A stretch of DNA of 64,000 nucleotides. It comes from VAZQ01 sp963841105 (GTDB taxonomy: Bacteria; Pseudomonadota; Alphaproteobacteria; Rhizobiales; Xanthobacteraceae). Both the position numbers and the translations under genes were made by a program. Positions 8,536-18,187 of the stretch are shown here, one piece after another. The stretch spans positions 558,001 through 622,000 of the forward strand of contig CAWJCB010000001.1 in NCBI GenBank assembly GCA_963841105.1, written 5' to 3'. Numbering within the stretch: position 1 is the stretch's first letter; each line of letters starts with the position of its first letter. A model generated the notes under the pieces. It saw nothing but the letters and a program-made list of their open reading frames with translations, was not told where the DNA came from and did no database searches.

Positions 8536-8773
8536 GGCACGCTATTTGCTGCAGTGCAGTTGGTCCGCTCATGGCACATCGCTTCGCGGTGCCGCGGCGC
8601 ATGCAATTGGAAATCTTGGAGCAGAGCGGACAAAAGGCGGTCGAGCCCACGCTCAAGCTACTCTCCAATTGGAGGGCCGATATTAAACTTCCTCGCGCAT
8701 TGTGCTCGTCTCCACACTCTTCGAGGACGATCACGGCTTGGCGCTGACTCGTGCTCGGCACGTCGCCCGCTTG

Positions 8774-9019
8774 CTATGGCGGCTGAGAGTGGCTTGGCGT
8801 CGCGTGCTCGGCTTCGATGGCGCGGCCGCCGCGATGCGCTCCAGGATAGCGCAAGATTTCCTCTGGGCCGCCGAATGGGCGCTTGCTGTAGACCACCCAT
8901 TCACTGTCGCGCAGTGGAGCGAGGAAGGTGGCGAAGTTTTGTGGATCGAGCAGCGCCGCGTGCCCATTGAAGAACTCAAGTGCTCCGGGTCCGCCATAAA
9001 TCCGAAACAAGGCGGTCAT
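8774..9019 (-). mobile_element. IS91-type transposase fragment
   Basis: The minus strand reads ALLDPQNFATFLAPLRDSEW, VVYSKRPFGGPEEILRY and PGAHR. This matches the segment of IS91-family (Y2, HUH-type) transposases just before the conserved YLxRYTHRxAISNxRL motif. The homology dies out after about 50 residues, and neither the catalytic HUH/tyrosine region nor the C-terminus can be found. The stretch 8536-8773 downstream shows nothing else. IS91-family elements often travel with a small tyrosine recombinase like the one at 6260. Confidence 0.55.
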
Positions 9020-9449
9020 CTTGGAATGAACTCCACCTGTAAATCCCTGTAAATTGGGGGGCGGATTCGAAGGTATCCGCGAAAAAGCCCGAAAATGCAG
9101 GCGAAACGAGGAGACCCTGTCAAAAATAACAGGCCAGAACAGGCGACGTAACGGGCCAGAACAGGCGAAGGAGCAGGATCTGCTTCGCGCCTTTGCTCCA
9201 GAATTGCTTGTACTTGCGTGGATGACTTATTTCGCGATCCGCGTGGGGCATCCAGCTGGGTTGAACCCGCCCCGTGTCAGAACCGGTGGCGAACGCGCCA
9301 TGAAAAAATCCCGGCGCGGTTTTCCGCCCGGGCTTCCTGCACAACTTCTTCAGCTGGCGCTATTTCACACGAATTGCGTTACGTAGTCAACCGAAATTTC
9401 AGATCACAAGTCTCCAGACGGTTGCGCGTTGCCGTTTCTGAAGGAGCGC
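9020..9449. other. Non-coding stretch in the accessory patch
   Basis: Several overlapping short frames exist on both strands, none resembling a known protein. Short near-repeats of AGGCCAGAACAGGCGA and GGGCCAGAACAGGCGA occur at about 9131-9168. I see no RNA gene or terminator. Confidence 0.4.
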
Positions 9450-9720
9450 ATCCGATCCAAACCAAATCCGGCCAGGGAGGCAGCATAACATACGTTGCAG
9501 GACGGGTCTGTGGTGGCTTGATGAGCGCGGCCCATTTTTCGGAATACAGGAAAGTTTCCAAGGTGCATTCTAATTTCTGGCCTCGTTGCGAGTGCATTGA
9601 GGTAGGTGCGCTGCCGGGCAGGAGCGCCTGGGTTCTCTTTGTGCGAAACGTGAGCAGTGTAATAGTTGACCAGGAAGACAACGTGCGGTGGCCTTAAAAT
9701 TCGATCCGCGAGCGCTTTCA
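9450..9720 (-). pseudogene. NYN-domain (LabA/DUF88-like) ribonuclease relic, truncated and frameshifted
   Basis: One minus-strand frame reads HVVFLVNYYTAHVS, then ARQRTYLNALATRPEIRMHLG. The next frame continues FLYSEKWAALIKPPQTRP and PPWPDLVW. Together they match the central part of NYN-domain proteins (PIN-like RNases). One extra T in the run at 9551-9553 explains the change of frame. The N-terminal VDGxN strand with the first catalytic Asp is missing because the repeat beginning at 9721 replaces it, and the C-terminal EKGSDVNL acidic motif is lost too. Confidence 0.6.
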
Positions 9721-9813
9721 AAGCGGCGCGCTTATCCCTCCCCGAAGGGGAGGGAAGATCGAGCGAACGCGCAGAGCGCGCCCATTCCGACCTCTCCCCG
9801 CAGGGGAGAGGTG
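9721..9813. repeat. Palindromic intergenic repeat, copy 2
   Basis: The first 47 bases are identical to 3951-3997. A second hairpin follows (CCTCTCCCC-GCA-GGGGAGAGG, about 9791-9811). The insertion point coincides with the loss of homology of the NYN relic, so this element probably truncated that gene. Confidence 0.75.
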
Positions 9814-9938
9814 AACAGCGGCTGCATCAATTTCATCGGAATAGGCGTTAGCATAAAGCAAAGGTTGCTTTGGATTTCTCCGCGGCGGCCTTTGAGGTGA
9901 GGACGATGGCATGGCGCCGCCGCCGCGGCACGGGCCGG

Positions 9939-10404
9939 TCATCCGTCGCGACGTGTCATCCCCTTGGCGGCAAGCTGCCGACGCGCTTCCTCGTTTTTGC
10001 GAAGATCCGCCAAACCCATGGCCCGCAATACTTCCGGGGCCTTGGTGAATTGAAGATCGCCATACTCGACGACCTGGATGCGATTCCCCCACGGGTCGAG
10101 AAAATCAAGGAAGTCGCCTTCGATAAGTTTCGCCCCCGCCGCGCACGCAAGCTCGCGCACATGCGAACGATCGTCCACCACCGGCCCAAAATGCCTTTTC
10201 GTCGTCAGCCGGCTGCGACCGGCCTTCGATCAAGGCGATAAACTGATCTCCCATGTCGATGAAGGCCATGCCTTTGCCCTTGCCCTTGCCTCTGAGCTCA
10301 AAGGCAAAAATGCTGCCGTAGAACGCAAGCGCCTCTTCGATGTCGCCGACCTCAAGCGCAATATGATTGAGGCCAACGAGATGAGGCTTACCGACTGCTG
10401 ACAT
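9939..10404 (-). CDS. VOC-family (glyoxalase-like) protein, one frameshift
   Basis: The N-terminal part (HLVGLNHIALEVGDIEEALA, then FYGSIFAFELRG) is a standard VOC beta-alpha-beta module with metal-ligand His in LNHIAL. After DDEKAF the homology moves to the next frame (VVDDRSHVRELACAAG, FLDFLDPWGNRIQVVEY, FTKAPEVLRAMGL). Changing GAAAAGG to GAAAGG (plus-strand T run 10196-10199) restores one frame of about 154 residues. VOC proteins are metal-dependent lyases, dioxygenases or resistance proteins; this subgroup has no fixed function. It lies 17 bp after the fdhA stop in the same direction. Confidence 0.7.
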
Positions 10405-10421
10405 TGCAATGACCGAACAGG

Positions 10422-13327
10422 CTACTCTGCCGCGACGCGCGCAGCCGTCTCGATGGGCTCCACCTTGGCCGCGCAGTACTTGAATTCGGGAATTTTTCCG
10501 AACGGATCGAGCGCCGGATTGGTGAGAAGATTCGCCGCCGCCTCAACGAAGGCGAAGGGAATGAAGAACGACGCCGTCGGGAATGGCGTCGTCCTGGCGC
10601 GCGGCAAGCTCGATCGAGCCGCGGCGCGTGGAGACCCGCACCATGTCGCCCGGCGCGATGCCGAGCCTGGCAATGGTGCCGCGCGAGACATTGGCGACCG
10701 CACCTGGCTCCAATGCGTCGAGCATGGAGGCACGGCGCGTCATGGCGCCGGTGTGCCAATGCTCGAGCTGGCGCCCGGTCGTGAGCACGAAGGGGAACTC
10801 GGCGTCCGGCCGTTCGTCCGGCGGCAAGATCCTGGCGGGGACGAGCTTGCCGCGGCCGTCCTGCGTAGGAAAGCCGTCACCAAACACTACGTCGTGGCCG
10901 GGCTTGTCCGGGGCGTCGGACGGATAGGTGACCGCGCTCTCCTTCTCGACGCGGTCCCATGCGATGTTGTCGAGCGCCGGCATCAAGGACGCCATCTCCG
11001 TGTAGATCTCGCTCGGGTGCTGATAGCTCCAGTCAAGCCCGATGCGGCGCGCGATCTCCTGCGTGATCCACCAATCGACCTTCGCCTCACCCGGCAGAGG
11101 AAGCGCCCGCCGGCCCATCTGCACCTGCCGATTGGTGTTGGTGACGGTGCCGTCCTTCTCCGGCCACGCCGAGGCCGGCAAGATCACGTCGGCGTGGAAG
11201 GCCGTCTCGGTCACGAAGATGTCCTGCACCACCAGATGATCGAGATGCGCCAGCGCCTCGCGCGCGTGGTTGAGGTCGGGGTCCGACATCGCCGGGTTCT
11301 CGCCAAGAACATACATTCCCTTGATCACGCCGGCATGCACCGCCTTCATGATCTCGACGACGGTGAGACCGCGCTTGGGATCGAGCTTCGTGCCCCAGGC
11401 TTTTTCCACGCCGCCGCGGATTGCCGGGTCCTCGACGGAACGGTAATCCGGGAAGAACATCGGGATGAGGCCGGCGTCGGAGGCCCCTTGCACGTTGTTC
11501 TGCCCGCGCAAGGGATGCAGCCCGGTGCCGGGACGCCCGATCTGGCCGCAGATCAGTGCCAGCGCAATGAGGCAGCGCGCATTGTCGGTGCCGTGCACGT
11601 GCTGCGAGATACCCATGCCCCAGAAGATGATTGCGGAACGTGCGCGCGCGTAGCTGCGCGCGACGGCGCGCAGCGTATCCGCCGCAATGCCGCAGATCGG
11701 CGCCATCTCCTCCGGCGTGAAATCCTTGATGTGCTCGGCAAAGGCTTTGAAGTTCTCGGTCTGCGCCTCGACATATTGCCGGTCGTACAGCCCTTCCTCC
11801 ACAATCGCATTGAGGATGCCGTTGAGCATGGCGACGTCGGCGCCGGGCTTGAATTGGAGCATGTGGGTGGCATGACGCTTGAGCGCCTGGCCGCGCGGAT
11901 CCATCACGATCAGCTGCGCCCCGCGCTTGGCCGCCTGTTTGAAGAAGGTCGCAGCGACGGGATGGTTCTCGGTCGGGTTGGCGCCGATCACGATGATGAC
12001 ATCGGAATTCTTGCACTCGTTGAAGGTCGCGGTGACCGCCGCCGACCCTATGGTCTCCAGCAGTGCGGCGACCGAAGAGGCATGGCAGAGCCGGGTGCAG
12101 TGATCGACGTTGTTCGTTCCGAATCCGGCGCGCACCAGCTTCTGAAAGAGATAAGCCTCTTCATTGGTGCACTTGGCGGAGCCAAAGCCGGCGAGCGCCT
12201 GCGGGCCGTCGCGGTCGCGAATTGTTTTCAGGCCGGCGGCGGCGCGGTCGAGCGCTTCCGCCCAGGTCGCCGGCCGGAAATGCGTCCAAGGATTGGCCGG
12301 GTTCGACCACGTCCTGCGCATGCTTGCGCACGCTGTCCTTGCGGATGAGCGGCTGGGTGAGCCGGTGCGGATGGTGCACGTAATCGAAGCCGAAACGACC
12401 CTTCACGCACAGCCGGTTCTCGTTGGCCGGTCCGTTCCTGCCGGTCACATGAGTGAGCTTGTCGTCCTTGATATGATAGGTGAGCTGACAGCCGACGCCG
12501 CAGTAGGGACACACGCTGTGCACCTCGCGGTCGGGAAACGCGGTGCGCACATTGGCTTCGTCCACGAGCGACGCGGGCATCAGCGCGCCCGTCGGACAGG
12601 CCTGCACGCACTCCCCGCAGGCGACACAGGTTGACGCCCCCATCGGGTCGTCGAAATCGAACACGATCTTTTCGGTGTAGCCGCGACCGGCCATGCCGAT
12701 GACGTCGTTCACCTGCACTTCGCGGCAGGCGCGCACGCACAGATTGCAGTGGATGCAGGCGTCGAGATTGACCGCCATGGCCGGATGGCTGCGGTCAGGC
12801 GCGGCGTGCGCGCGCCGCGGGAATCGGCTCGAAGCGACCTGCTGGCGGCCGGCCGTCTTCCAGAACTCGGACTGTGGATCGTGCGCAATCTCCTGCGGCG
12901 GCTGATCCGTTATCAGGAGCTCGGTCACCATGCGGCGCGCACTCCTGGCGCGCTCGGTCTGTGTGTTGACCTTCATCCCCGGCGTCGGCGTGCGAATGCA
13001 GCTGGCGGCGAGCACGCGCTCGCCCTCGATCTCGACCATGCAGACACGGCAATTGCCGTCGGGCCGATAGCCCGGCTTGGGCGAATAGCACAGGTGCGGC
13101 AGCTTGATGCCGTAGCGGCGTGCCGTGCGGAAAATTGTCTCGCTCTGCGGCGCCTCGACGTCACGGCCATCGAGCGTGAAGCGAACGAGCTTTCCATCGC
13201 CGTTCGCGCTGGTTGGCGCGAATGTCACGTTCGGGCGACCTTGAGCCACGGCGTCGCCGACGGCTGCGCCCTTGCTGTCGTGCCCGTAACCGAGCGGTTC
13301 CTTGCCTCGGCCGTTGCTCGTGCTCAT
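10422..13327 (-). CDS. fdhA: NAD-linked Mo/W formate dehydrogenase, alpha (catalytic) subunit, two frameshifts
   Basis: It oxidises formate to CO2 with molybdopterin and passes electrons to the NuoEF-like subunit encoded upstream. Order: 2Fe-2S ferredoxin domain (HLCYSPKPGYRPDGNCRVC), His-Cys and twin 4Fe-4S section (CIHCNLCVRAC; CVACGECVQACPTGAL), the extra 4Fe-4S motif (VCPYCGVGCQL), then the bis-MGD domains with the probable metal-ligand Cys in DHCTRLCHASS, and the C-terminal NPALDPFGKIPEFKYC. The total of about 967 residues fits Fdh1A/FdsA-type proteins. Two single-base insertions break the frame: near 12302-12303 (the reading changes after DVV to NPANPWTHF) and near 10563-10570 (after DGVV to IPFAFVEAAA). 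Both sit between perfectly conserved segments, so assembly error is plausible. Confidence 0.88.
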
Positions 13328-13355
13328 TTTAAATCACCTCTTCCGCCCGGCCTCT

Positions 13356-13459
13356 CATTCCGGGGCGAGGCCGGAGGCCGAGAGCCCGGAATCCATAAGC
13401 TCGACCGGTGGTTATGGTTTCCGGGCTCGCCGCTGCTCTGCGCGGCGCCCCGGAATGAC
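13356..13459. repeat. Palindromic element between fdhB and fdhA
   Basis: An imperfect inverted repeat begins CATTCCGGGGCGAGG and ends GGCGCCCCGGAATGAC, with inner arms CCCGGAATCCATAA and TTATGGTTTCCGGG. The element at 53464-53581 has the same outer arms and belongs to the same family. Confidence 0.7.
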
Positions 13460-13471
13460 ACCGCCTCGCCA

Positions 13472-15175
13472 TCACCACGCCCCGAGCGGCTTGGCGAGGT
13501 CCTCGGGAAAATAGCGAAACACGCTCGCCAGCGGATTGGGCGCAGCCTGGCCGAGCCCGCAGATCGAGGCATCGCGCATCGCCGCCGAGAGCTCATTCAA
13601 TAACGCCTCATCCCACGGTCCGTTCGCCATCAGCTTGACCGCCTTCTCCGTGCCGACGCGGCACGGGGTGCATTGCCCGCAGCTCTCGTCCTCGAAGAAG
13701 CGCATCAGGTTGAGCGCCACCGCCTTGATGTCGTCTCTGTCAGAGAGAATGACAACCGCGTGCGAGCCGACGAAGCAGCCATGCGGCTCGAGAGTCCCGA
13801 AGTCGAGCGGCAGATCGGCCATTGACGCCGGCAATATGCCGCCTGACGCGCCGCCCGGCAGGTAGCCCTTGAAGCGGTGACCGGCGAGCATCCCGCCGCA
13901 ATATTCCTCGATCAGCTCGCGCGCGCTCACCCCCGCCGGCGCCAGCACCACGCCGGGCTTGTTGACCCGGCCCGAGACGGAGAAGCTGCGTAAACCTTTG
14001 CGCTCGCGCCGGCCATGCGAGGTGAACCAGCCCGCGCCCTTCTCGACGATGTCGCGTACCCAGTAGAGAGTTTCGACGTTCTGCTCGAGGGTGGGGCGGC
14101 CGAACAGTCCGACCTGCGCCACATAGGGTGGCCGATGGCGCGGCAGGCCGCGTTTGCCCTCGATCGATTCGATCATCGCGGACTCTTCGCCACAGATATA
14201 GGCGCCGGCGCCGCGGCGCAGATGGATGCGCGTATCCCTTGCCAGGCTGGCAGCAACGACTGCGGCGATCTCATCGGCAAGCATGAGACGCACTTCGGTA
14301 TATTCATCGCGGATATAGAGATAGATGTCGCGGGCTTCCACGACCCAGGCGGCGATCAGCATGCCTTCGATGAAGCGATGCGGATCGGTTTCAAGATAGT
14401 ACCGGTCCTTGAAGGTGCCGGGCTCGCCCTCGTCGGCATTCACCGCCATCAGACGCGGCGCAGGCTCCGCCCGAACCAGCGACCATTTGCGTCCAGTGGG
14501 AAAACCGGCGCCGCCGAGCCCGCGCAGCCCGGCATCGCTCACGGCCTTGATCAGATCGTCGCGCGTACGCTCCCCCGACTGGCATTGCTTGAGAAGCGCG
14601 TAGCCGCCGCTGCGTACATAGACGCCGAGGGTCTGCTTGCATGCATAGGGGCGAGCATGCGGTCCGCCGGCGAGCGCCGCGGAAACGGTTTCAGTTGTCG
14701 CCCGCATGACCTGCGCATGGCCGATGGCGCAGACCGGAGCGCGGTCGCAGGCGCCCATGCAAGGCGCGCGGATCACTCTTACGTCTCCGCCCAGCCGGCT
14801 CGGAAGCTCCCGCAGCAGATGCTCGGACCCTGTCATTGCGCACGAAAGCGAGTCGCAGACGCGAACGGTGATCGCCGGCGGCGGCGTCTCGCCCTCCTTC
14901 ACGACATCGAAATGCGCGTAGAAGGTCGCAACTTCGTACACCTCGGCGAGCGCGAGCTTCATCTCCTGCGCAAGCGCCGCGAGATGCGCGGCGGACAGGT
15001 GACCGTGCTTGTCCTGAATGAGATGGAGATGCTCGATGAGGAGATCGCGCCGGCGCTCGCGCGCGCCGAGGAGCCCGCGCACCTCCTCCAGCGCGCCAGG
15101 GTCGACCTGGCGGCCTTTCGGCGTGCGCGGCGGCCGCCGCCTGCCGCTGGCGGGCTTGTTCTCGACGAGCGTCAT
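13472..15175 (-). CDS. fdhB: Formate dehydrogenase beta subunit, NuoE-NuoF fusion (NAD+ reduction)
   Basis: It accepts electrons from FdhA and reduces NAD+. I choose the ATG at 15175 (MTLVENKPASG), giving 567 residues; an upstream start at 15217 would add 14 residues. Residues about 20-160 are a NuoE-like thioredoxin-fold domain with 2Fe-2S cysteines (CDSLSC; RAPCMGACDRAPVC). The rest is NuoF-like: GLRGLGGAGFPTGRKW and the FMN/NADH region (VNADEGEPGTFKDR, GAGAYICGEESA), then the 4Fe-4S site ESCGQCTPCRVG. The fused layout matches Fdh1B of Methylobacterium extorquens. fdhA follows after 144 bp containing a palindromic repeat. Confidence 0.93.
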   Translation of the reverse strand: MTLVENKPASGRRRPPRTPKGRQVDPGALEEVRGLLGARERRRDLLIEHLHLIQDKHGHLSAAHLAALAQEMKLALAEVYEVATFYAHFDVVKEGETPPPAITVRVCDSLSCAMTGSEHLLRELPSRLGGDVRVIRAPCMGACDRAPVCAIGHAQVMRATTETVSAALAGGPHARPYACKQTLGVYVRSGGYALLKQCQSGERTRDDLIKAVSDAGLRGLGGAGFPTGRKWSLVRAEPAPRLMAVNADEGEPGTFKDRYYLETDPHRFIEGMLIAAWVVEARDIYLYIRDEYTEVRLMLADEIAAVVAASLARDTRIHLRRGAGAYICGEESAMIESIEGKRGLPRHRPPYVAQVGLFGRPTLEQNVETLYWVRDIVEKGAGWFTSHGRRERKGLRSFSVSGRVNKPGVVLAPAGVSARELIEEYCGGMLAGHRFKGYLPGGASGGILPASMADLPLDFGTLEPHGCFVGSHAVVILSDRDDIKAVALNLMRFFEDESCGQCTPCRVGTEKAVKLMANGPWDEALLNELSAAMRDASICGLGQAAPNPLASVFRYFPEDLAKPLGAW

Positions 15176-15226
15176 GATGCGCACCCAAAGCGCGAAGGGA
15201 GAGAACAGAGCCAACAATCGCGATAT

Positions 15227-15367
15227 ACCTCCCCCTTTGGGGGAGGTCGGCGAGCAAGGCGAGCCGGGTGGGGGCTGAACGCAACCGATCTCCCGCCTTC
15301 CGGGACCCCCACCCGATCGCCGGTCGCTGTGCTCCCGGCGATCGACCTCCCCCTTGCAGGGGGAGGT
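15227..15367. repeat. Palindromic element between fhs and fdhB
   Basis: It starts ACCTCCCCCTTTGGGGGAGGT and ends with the similar hairpin ACCTCCCCCTTGCAGGGGGAGGT-like arms. Between them CCGGGTGGGGG pairs with CCCCCACCCG. It is related in design to the elements at 3951 and 9721. Confidence 0.7.
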
Positions 15368-15412
15368 ATGCCGCGTCTGTTTGGCAATCTTCCAATCATC
15401 AGCTGCATTTCA

Positions 15413-17158
15413 TCAAAACAGTCCGACGATGCGGCCGTCGGCATTGAGGTCGATGGCGTTGGCGGCGGGGGTCTTGGGCAGGCCGGGCATGGTCATGACC
15501 TCTCCGCAGATCGCCACCACGAACTCGGCGCCGGCGGAAAGCCGGACCTCGCGCACCGGGATGACATGGTCGAGGGGCGCGCCCTTGAGATCGGCATTCG
15601 TCGAGAAGCTATACTGCGTCTTGGCGATGCAGACCGGCAGCTTGCCGTAGCCCATCTGCTCGAACTGGGCGAGCTGATCGCGGACCGGCTTGTCCATCGC
15701 GATATCCTTGGCGCGGTAGATTTCCCTGGCAATGGTGCGGATTTTCTCCACGAGCGGCATCTCGTCCGGGTAGAGCAGCTTGAGCTTGCTCTTGCCGCTG
15801 TCGGCGACCCTCACGACGGCGCGCGCCACATCGACTGCGCCCTTACCGCCTTCGGCCCAGTGATCCGCCATCAACGCCTCGACGCCCAGCTTCCTTGCAC
15901 GCTCCTCGACGAGCGCGATCTCGGCATCGGTGTCGGCGCTGAACCGGTTGATTGAGATCACCGGCACAATGCCGAACTTCTGCATATTCTCGACGTGACG
16001 CTGGAGATTGGCCATGCCGGCTTCGAGCGCCTTCAAGTCCTCCTTCTTGAGATCTTCCTTCTTCACCCCGCCGTGCATCTTGAGGGCGCGGATGGTGGCG
16101 ACCAGCACCGCGCAGTCCGGCGACAAGCCTGTCTTGCGGCACTTGATATCCAGGAATTTCTCGCCGCCAAGATCGGCGCCAAATCCGGCTTCGGTCACCA
16201 CATAATCGGTTAGCTTGAGCGCGGTCGTCGTCGCCAGCACCGAGTTGCAGCCGTGCGCGATGTTGGCGAATGGCCCGCCATGAATGAAGGCGGGCGTGCC
16301 TTCGAGCGTCTGCACCAGGTTGGGCGAGAGCGCCTCCTTGAGCAGCACGGTCATGGCGCCCTGGGCGTTGAGGTCGCGGGCGCGCACCGGCTTGCGCTCG
16401 CGGGTATAGGCGACAACGACATTGCCGATGCGCTGCTTGAGATCTTCGAGGTCCTTGGCGAGGCAGAAGATCGCCATCACCTCCGACGCCACCGTGATGT
16501 CGAAGCCTGCCTCGCGGGGAAATCCATTCGCAACCCCGCCGAGCGAGCAGACAATCTCGCGCAAAGCGCGATCGTTCATGTCCATTACGCGCCGCCAGGC
16601 GACCCGGCGGCTGTCGATGCCGAGCTCGTTGCCCCAGTAGACGTGGTTGTCGATCATCGCGGCGAGCAGGTTGTGCGCCGAGGTGATGGCGTGGAAGTCG
16701 CCGGTAAAATGCAGATTGATATCTTCCATCGGCACGACCTGCGCGTAGCCGCCACCGGCGGCGCCGCCCTTCATGCCAAATGACGGCCCGAGCGACGGCT
16801 CGCGCAGGCAGAGCATCGCCTTCTTGCCGATGTGATTGAGCGCGTCGGTGAGACCCACCGTGGTGGTGGTCTTGCCCTCCCCCGCCGGCGTCGGCGTGAT
16901 CGCCGAAACGAGGATGAGCTTGCCGTTCGGCCGGCTTTGCAGCGACTTGATGTAATCCATCGAGACCTTGGCCTTGTAGTGGCCGTACGGCTCGAGGTTC
17001 TCCGGCGCGATGCCGAGCTTCTCGCGCGCAATCTCCATGATCGGCCGCTTCTTGGCGGACTGCGCGATCTCGATGTCGGATTTCGGATGGGCGTGCTGCG
17101 CGGAGAGGCGCGCCGACTGTTCTGTTGATCTGGCCGCCGCTGCGGTGCTCGGGGTCAT
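15413..17158 (-). CDS. fhs: Formate-tetrahydrofolate ligase
   Basis: It makes 10-formyl-THF from formate, THF and ATP in the cytoplasm, the entry of formate into one-carbon metabolism. 581 residues; the family has about 555-560, and the excess is a loose N-terminal tail rich in Ala/Ser. The P-loop TPAGEGKTTTTVGL (about 90-103) is followed by REPSLGPSFGMKGGAAGGG, DINLHFTGDFHAI and FADLGGEKF-like landmarks (FGADLGGEKFLDIKCRK). The start ATG overlaps the stop of the formyl-THF hydrolase-like gene by 4 nt, so the two are translationally coupled. Beside fdhAB it lets formate released by oxalate breakdown be assimilated or oxidised. Confidence 0.95.
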   Translation of the reverse strand: MTPSTAAAARSTEQSARLSAQHAHPKSDIEIAQSAKKRPIMEIAREKLGIAPENLEPYGHYKAKVSMDYIKSLQSRPNGKLILVSAITPTPAGEGKTTTTVGLTDALNHIGKKAMLCLREPSLGPSFGMKGGAAGGGYAQVVPMEDINLHFTGDFHAITSAHNLLAAMIDNHVYWGNELGIDSRRVAWRRVMDMNDRALREIVCSLGGVANGFPREAGFDITVASEVMAIFCLAKDLEDLKQRIGNVVVAYTRERKPVRARDLNAQGAMTVLLKEALSPNLVQTLEGTPAFIHGGPFANIAHGCNSVLATTTALKLTDYVVTEAGFGADLGGEKFLDIKCRKTGLSPDCAVLVATIRALKMHGGVKKEDLKKEDLKALEAGMANLQRHVENMQKFGIVPVISINRFSADTDAEIALVEERARKLGVEALMADHWAEGGKGAVDVARAVVRVADSGKSKLKLLYPDEMPLVEKIRTIAREIYRAKDIAMDKPVRDQLAQFEQMGYGKLPVCIAKTQYSFSTNADLKGAPLDHVIPVREVRLSAGAEFVVAICGEVMTMPGLPKTPAANAIDLNADGRIVGLF

Positions 17159-18081
17159 GAAAGCCTCTTGCCGGTGGTGAGCTTGATAGTGCCGGCGAAT
17201 TCGCCGGCCGCGATTTTTGGACCGTCGGGCGGTTGGACGCGCATCACCTTGATGCGGCCGTCGGCGCAGACCACAGTGAAACCATCACCGACGTCAACGA
17301 CCTCGCCCATCTTGCCGCCGATGCCTTTGGGGTTCCTTGCCGGCAAGGGCGTCGCTTCGAATATCTTCAACGTCTTCCCGTCCAGACTGGTCCAGGCGCC
17401 GGGGGCGGGATTGCAGCCGCGAATGAGACGATCGATCTGCTGCCACGGCTTGCCCCAGTCGATGCGGGCATTGTCGGACCCGCAGCGTCCCTCATAAGTC
17501 GCCCTGGATTCGTCCTGCTTGATGCGGGGCGCCTTGCCTGCCTTTACCAGATCAACCGCTTCCAGCATCGCCTCCGCGCCCATCGGGAACAGGCGGTCGA
17601 AATAGACGCTGCCGAGGGTGTCGTTTGGGCCGATGGGGGTTTTCTTCTGCAGCAGCACATCGCCGGTATCGAGACCATTGTCGGGCCAGAAGATGGACAG
17701 GCCGGTCTCGCTTTCACCCTGGATGATGGGCCAGTTGATGGCGCTCGGCCCGCGATACCGCGGCAACAGCGAGGGGTGGTACTGGATCGATCCCTTGGTC
17801 GGGATGTTCAGGAATTCCTCCGGCACAAACAACGTAACGAACGCCATCACCTGCAGGTCGGGTTTGAGCGCGCGAAATTCTTCCCACACTTCCGGCTTGC
17901 GGTAGGAGGCCGGCTGATAGACCGGAAGCTTCGCCGCCTGCGCAGCCTCCTTGAGCGGATCGGCCTTGGCGCCTTCCTTCTCCGGGGCAGCATAGACGGC
18001 AACGACGGTCTCGCCGCGCCTGAGCAGCGCTTCGAGCACCGCCTTGCCGAACGCCTGCTGCCCGTGCACCACAATACGCAT
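17155..18081 (-). CDS. Stand-alone 10-formyl-THF hydrolase-like protein (Fmt/ALDH1L N-domain family)
   Basis: 308 residues of the formyltransferase fold with the C-terminal Fmt-like domain. The core reads SIQYHPSLLPRYRGPSAINW with catalytic-type His102 and later GLDTGDVLLQKK with Asp138. In true methionyl-tRNA formyltransferase the motif is NVHGSLLP, and its Asn is the third catalytic residue. Here that position is Gln100, and the surrounding SIFWPDNGLDTGD and ATYEGRCGSDNARIDW segments follow the hydrolase domain of 10-formyl-THF dehydrogenase (ALDH1L), not Fmt. I therefore infer a 10-formyl-THF hydrolase or formyl carrier working opposite Fhs. It shares a 4-nt overlap with fhs and lies in the oxalate operon. 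Automated pipelines may call it fmt. Confidence 0.75.
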   Translation of the reverse strand: MRIVVHGQQAFGKAVLEALLRRGETVVAVYAAPEKEGAKADPLKEAAQAAKLPVYQPASYRKPEVWEEFRALKPDLQVMAFVTLFVPEEFLNIPTKGSIQYHPSLLPRYRGPSAINWPIIQGESETGLSIFWPDNGLDTGDVLLQKKTPIGPNDTLGSVYFDRLFPMGAEAMLEAVDLVKAGKAPRIKQDESRATYEGRCGSDNARIDWGKPWQQIDRLIRGCNPAPGAWTSLDGKTLKIFEATPLPARNPKGIGGKMGEVVDVGDGFTVVCADGRIKVMRVQPPDGPKIAAGEFAGTIKLTTGKRLS

Positions 18082-18104
18082 TCAGTTTCCTCTTCGCCGA
18101 TGCC

Positions 18105-18177
18105 CGTCATGCCCGCGAAGGCGGGCATCCAGTAACCCCCGGTGGGTTACTGGGTCCCCGCTTTCGCGGGGACGACA
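18105..18177. repeat. Palindromic element between frc and the formyl-THF gene
   Basis: Two hairpins in a row: ATGCCCGCGAAGGCGGGCAT and TCCCCGCTTTCGCGGGGA, joined by CAGTAACCCccggtGGGTTACTG. The first half is the common rhizobial repeat that translates as MPAKAGI. Confidence 0.75.
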
Positions 18178-18187
18178 ATCTCGTTTA

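Noticed and set aside
3951..9767. attL/attR sites of the recombinase at 6260
   Set aside because: The 47-bp repeats are part of a palindrome family seen elsewhere in related form (15227-15367), so they cannot be called att sites without an empty-site comparison.
10453..12348. Long open frame (631 codons) on the plus strand opposite fdhA
   Set aside because: It is the antisense of fdhA in a GC-rich frame, with Arg/His/Asp-rich composition and no domain; fdhA on the minus strand has all expected motifs.
14015..15955. Long open frame (646 codons) on the plus strand across fdhB and fhs
   Set aside because: It spans two well-supported minus-strand genes and the palindromic repeat between them, so it cannot be real.
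17155..18081. Annotation as methionyl-tRNA formyltransferase
   Set aside because: The catalytic Asn is replaced by Gln and the surrounding motifs follow the ALDH1L hydrolase domain; the operon context is oxalate/formate, not def-fmt.
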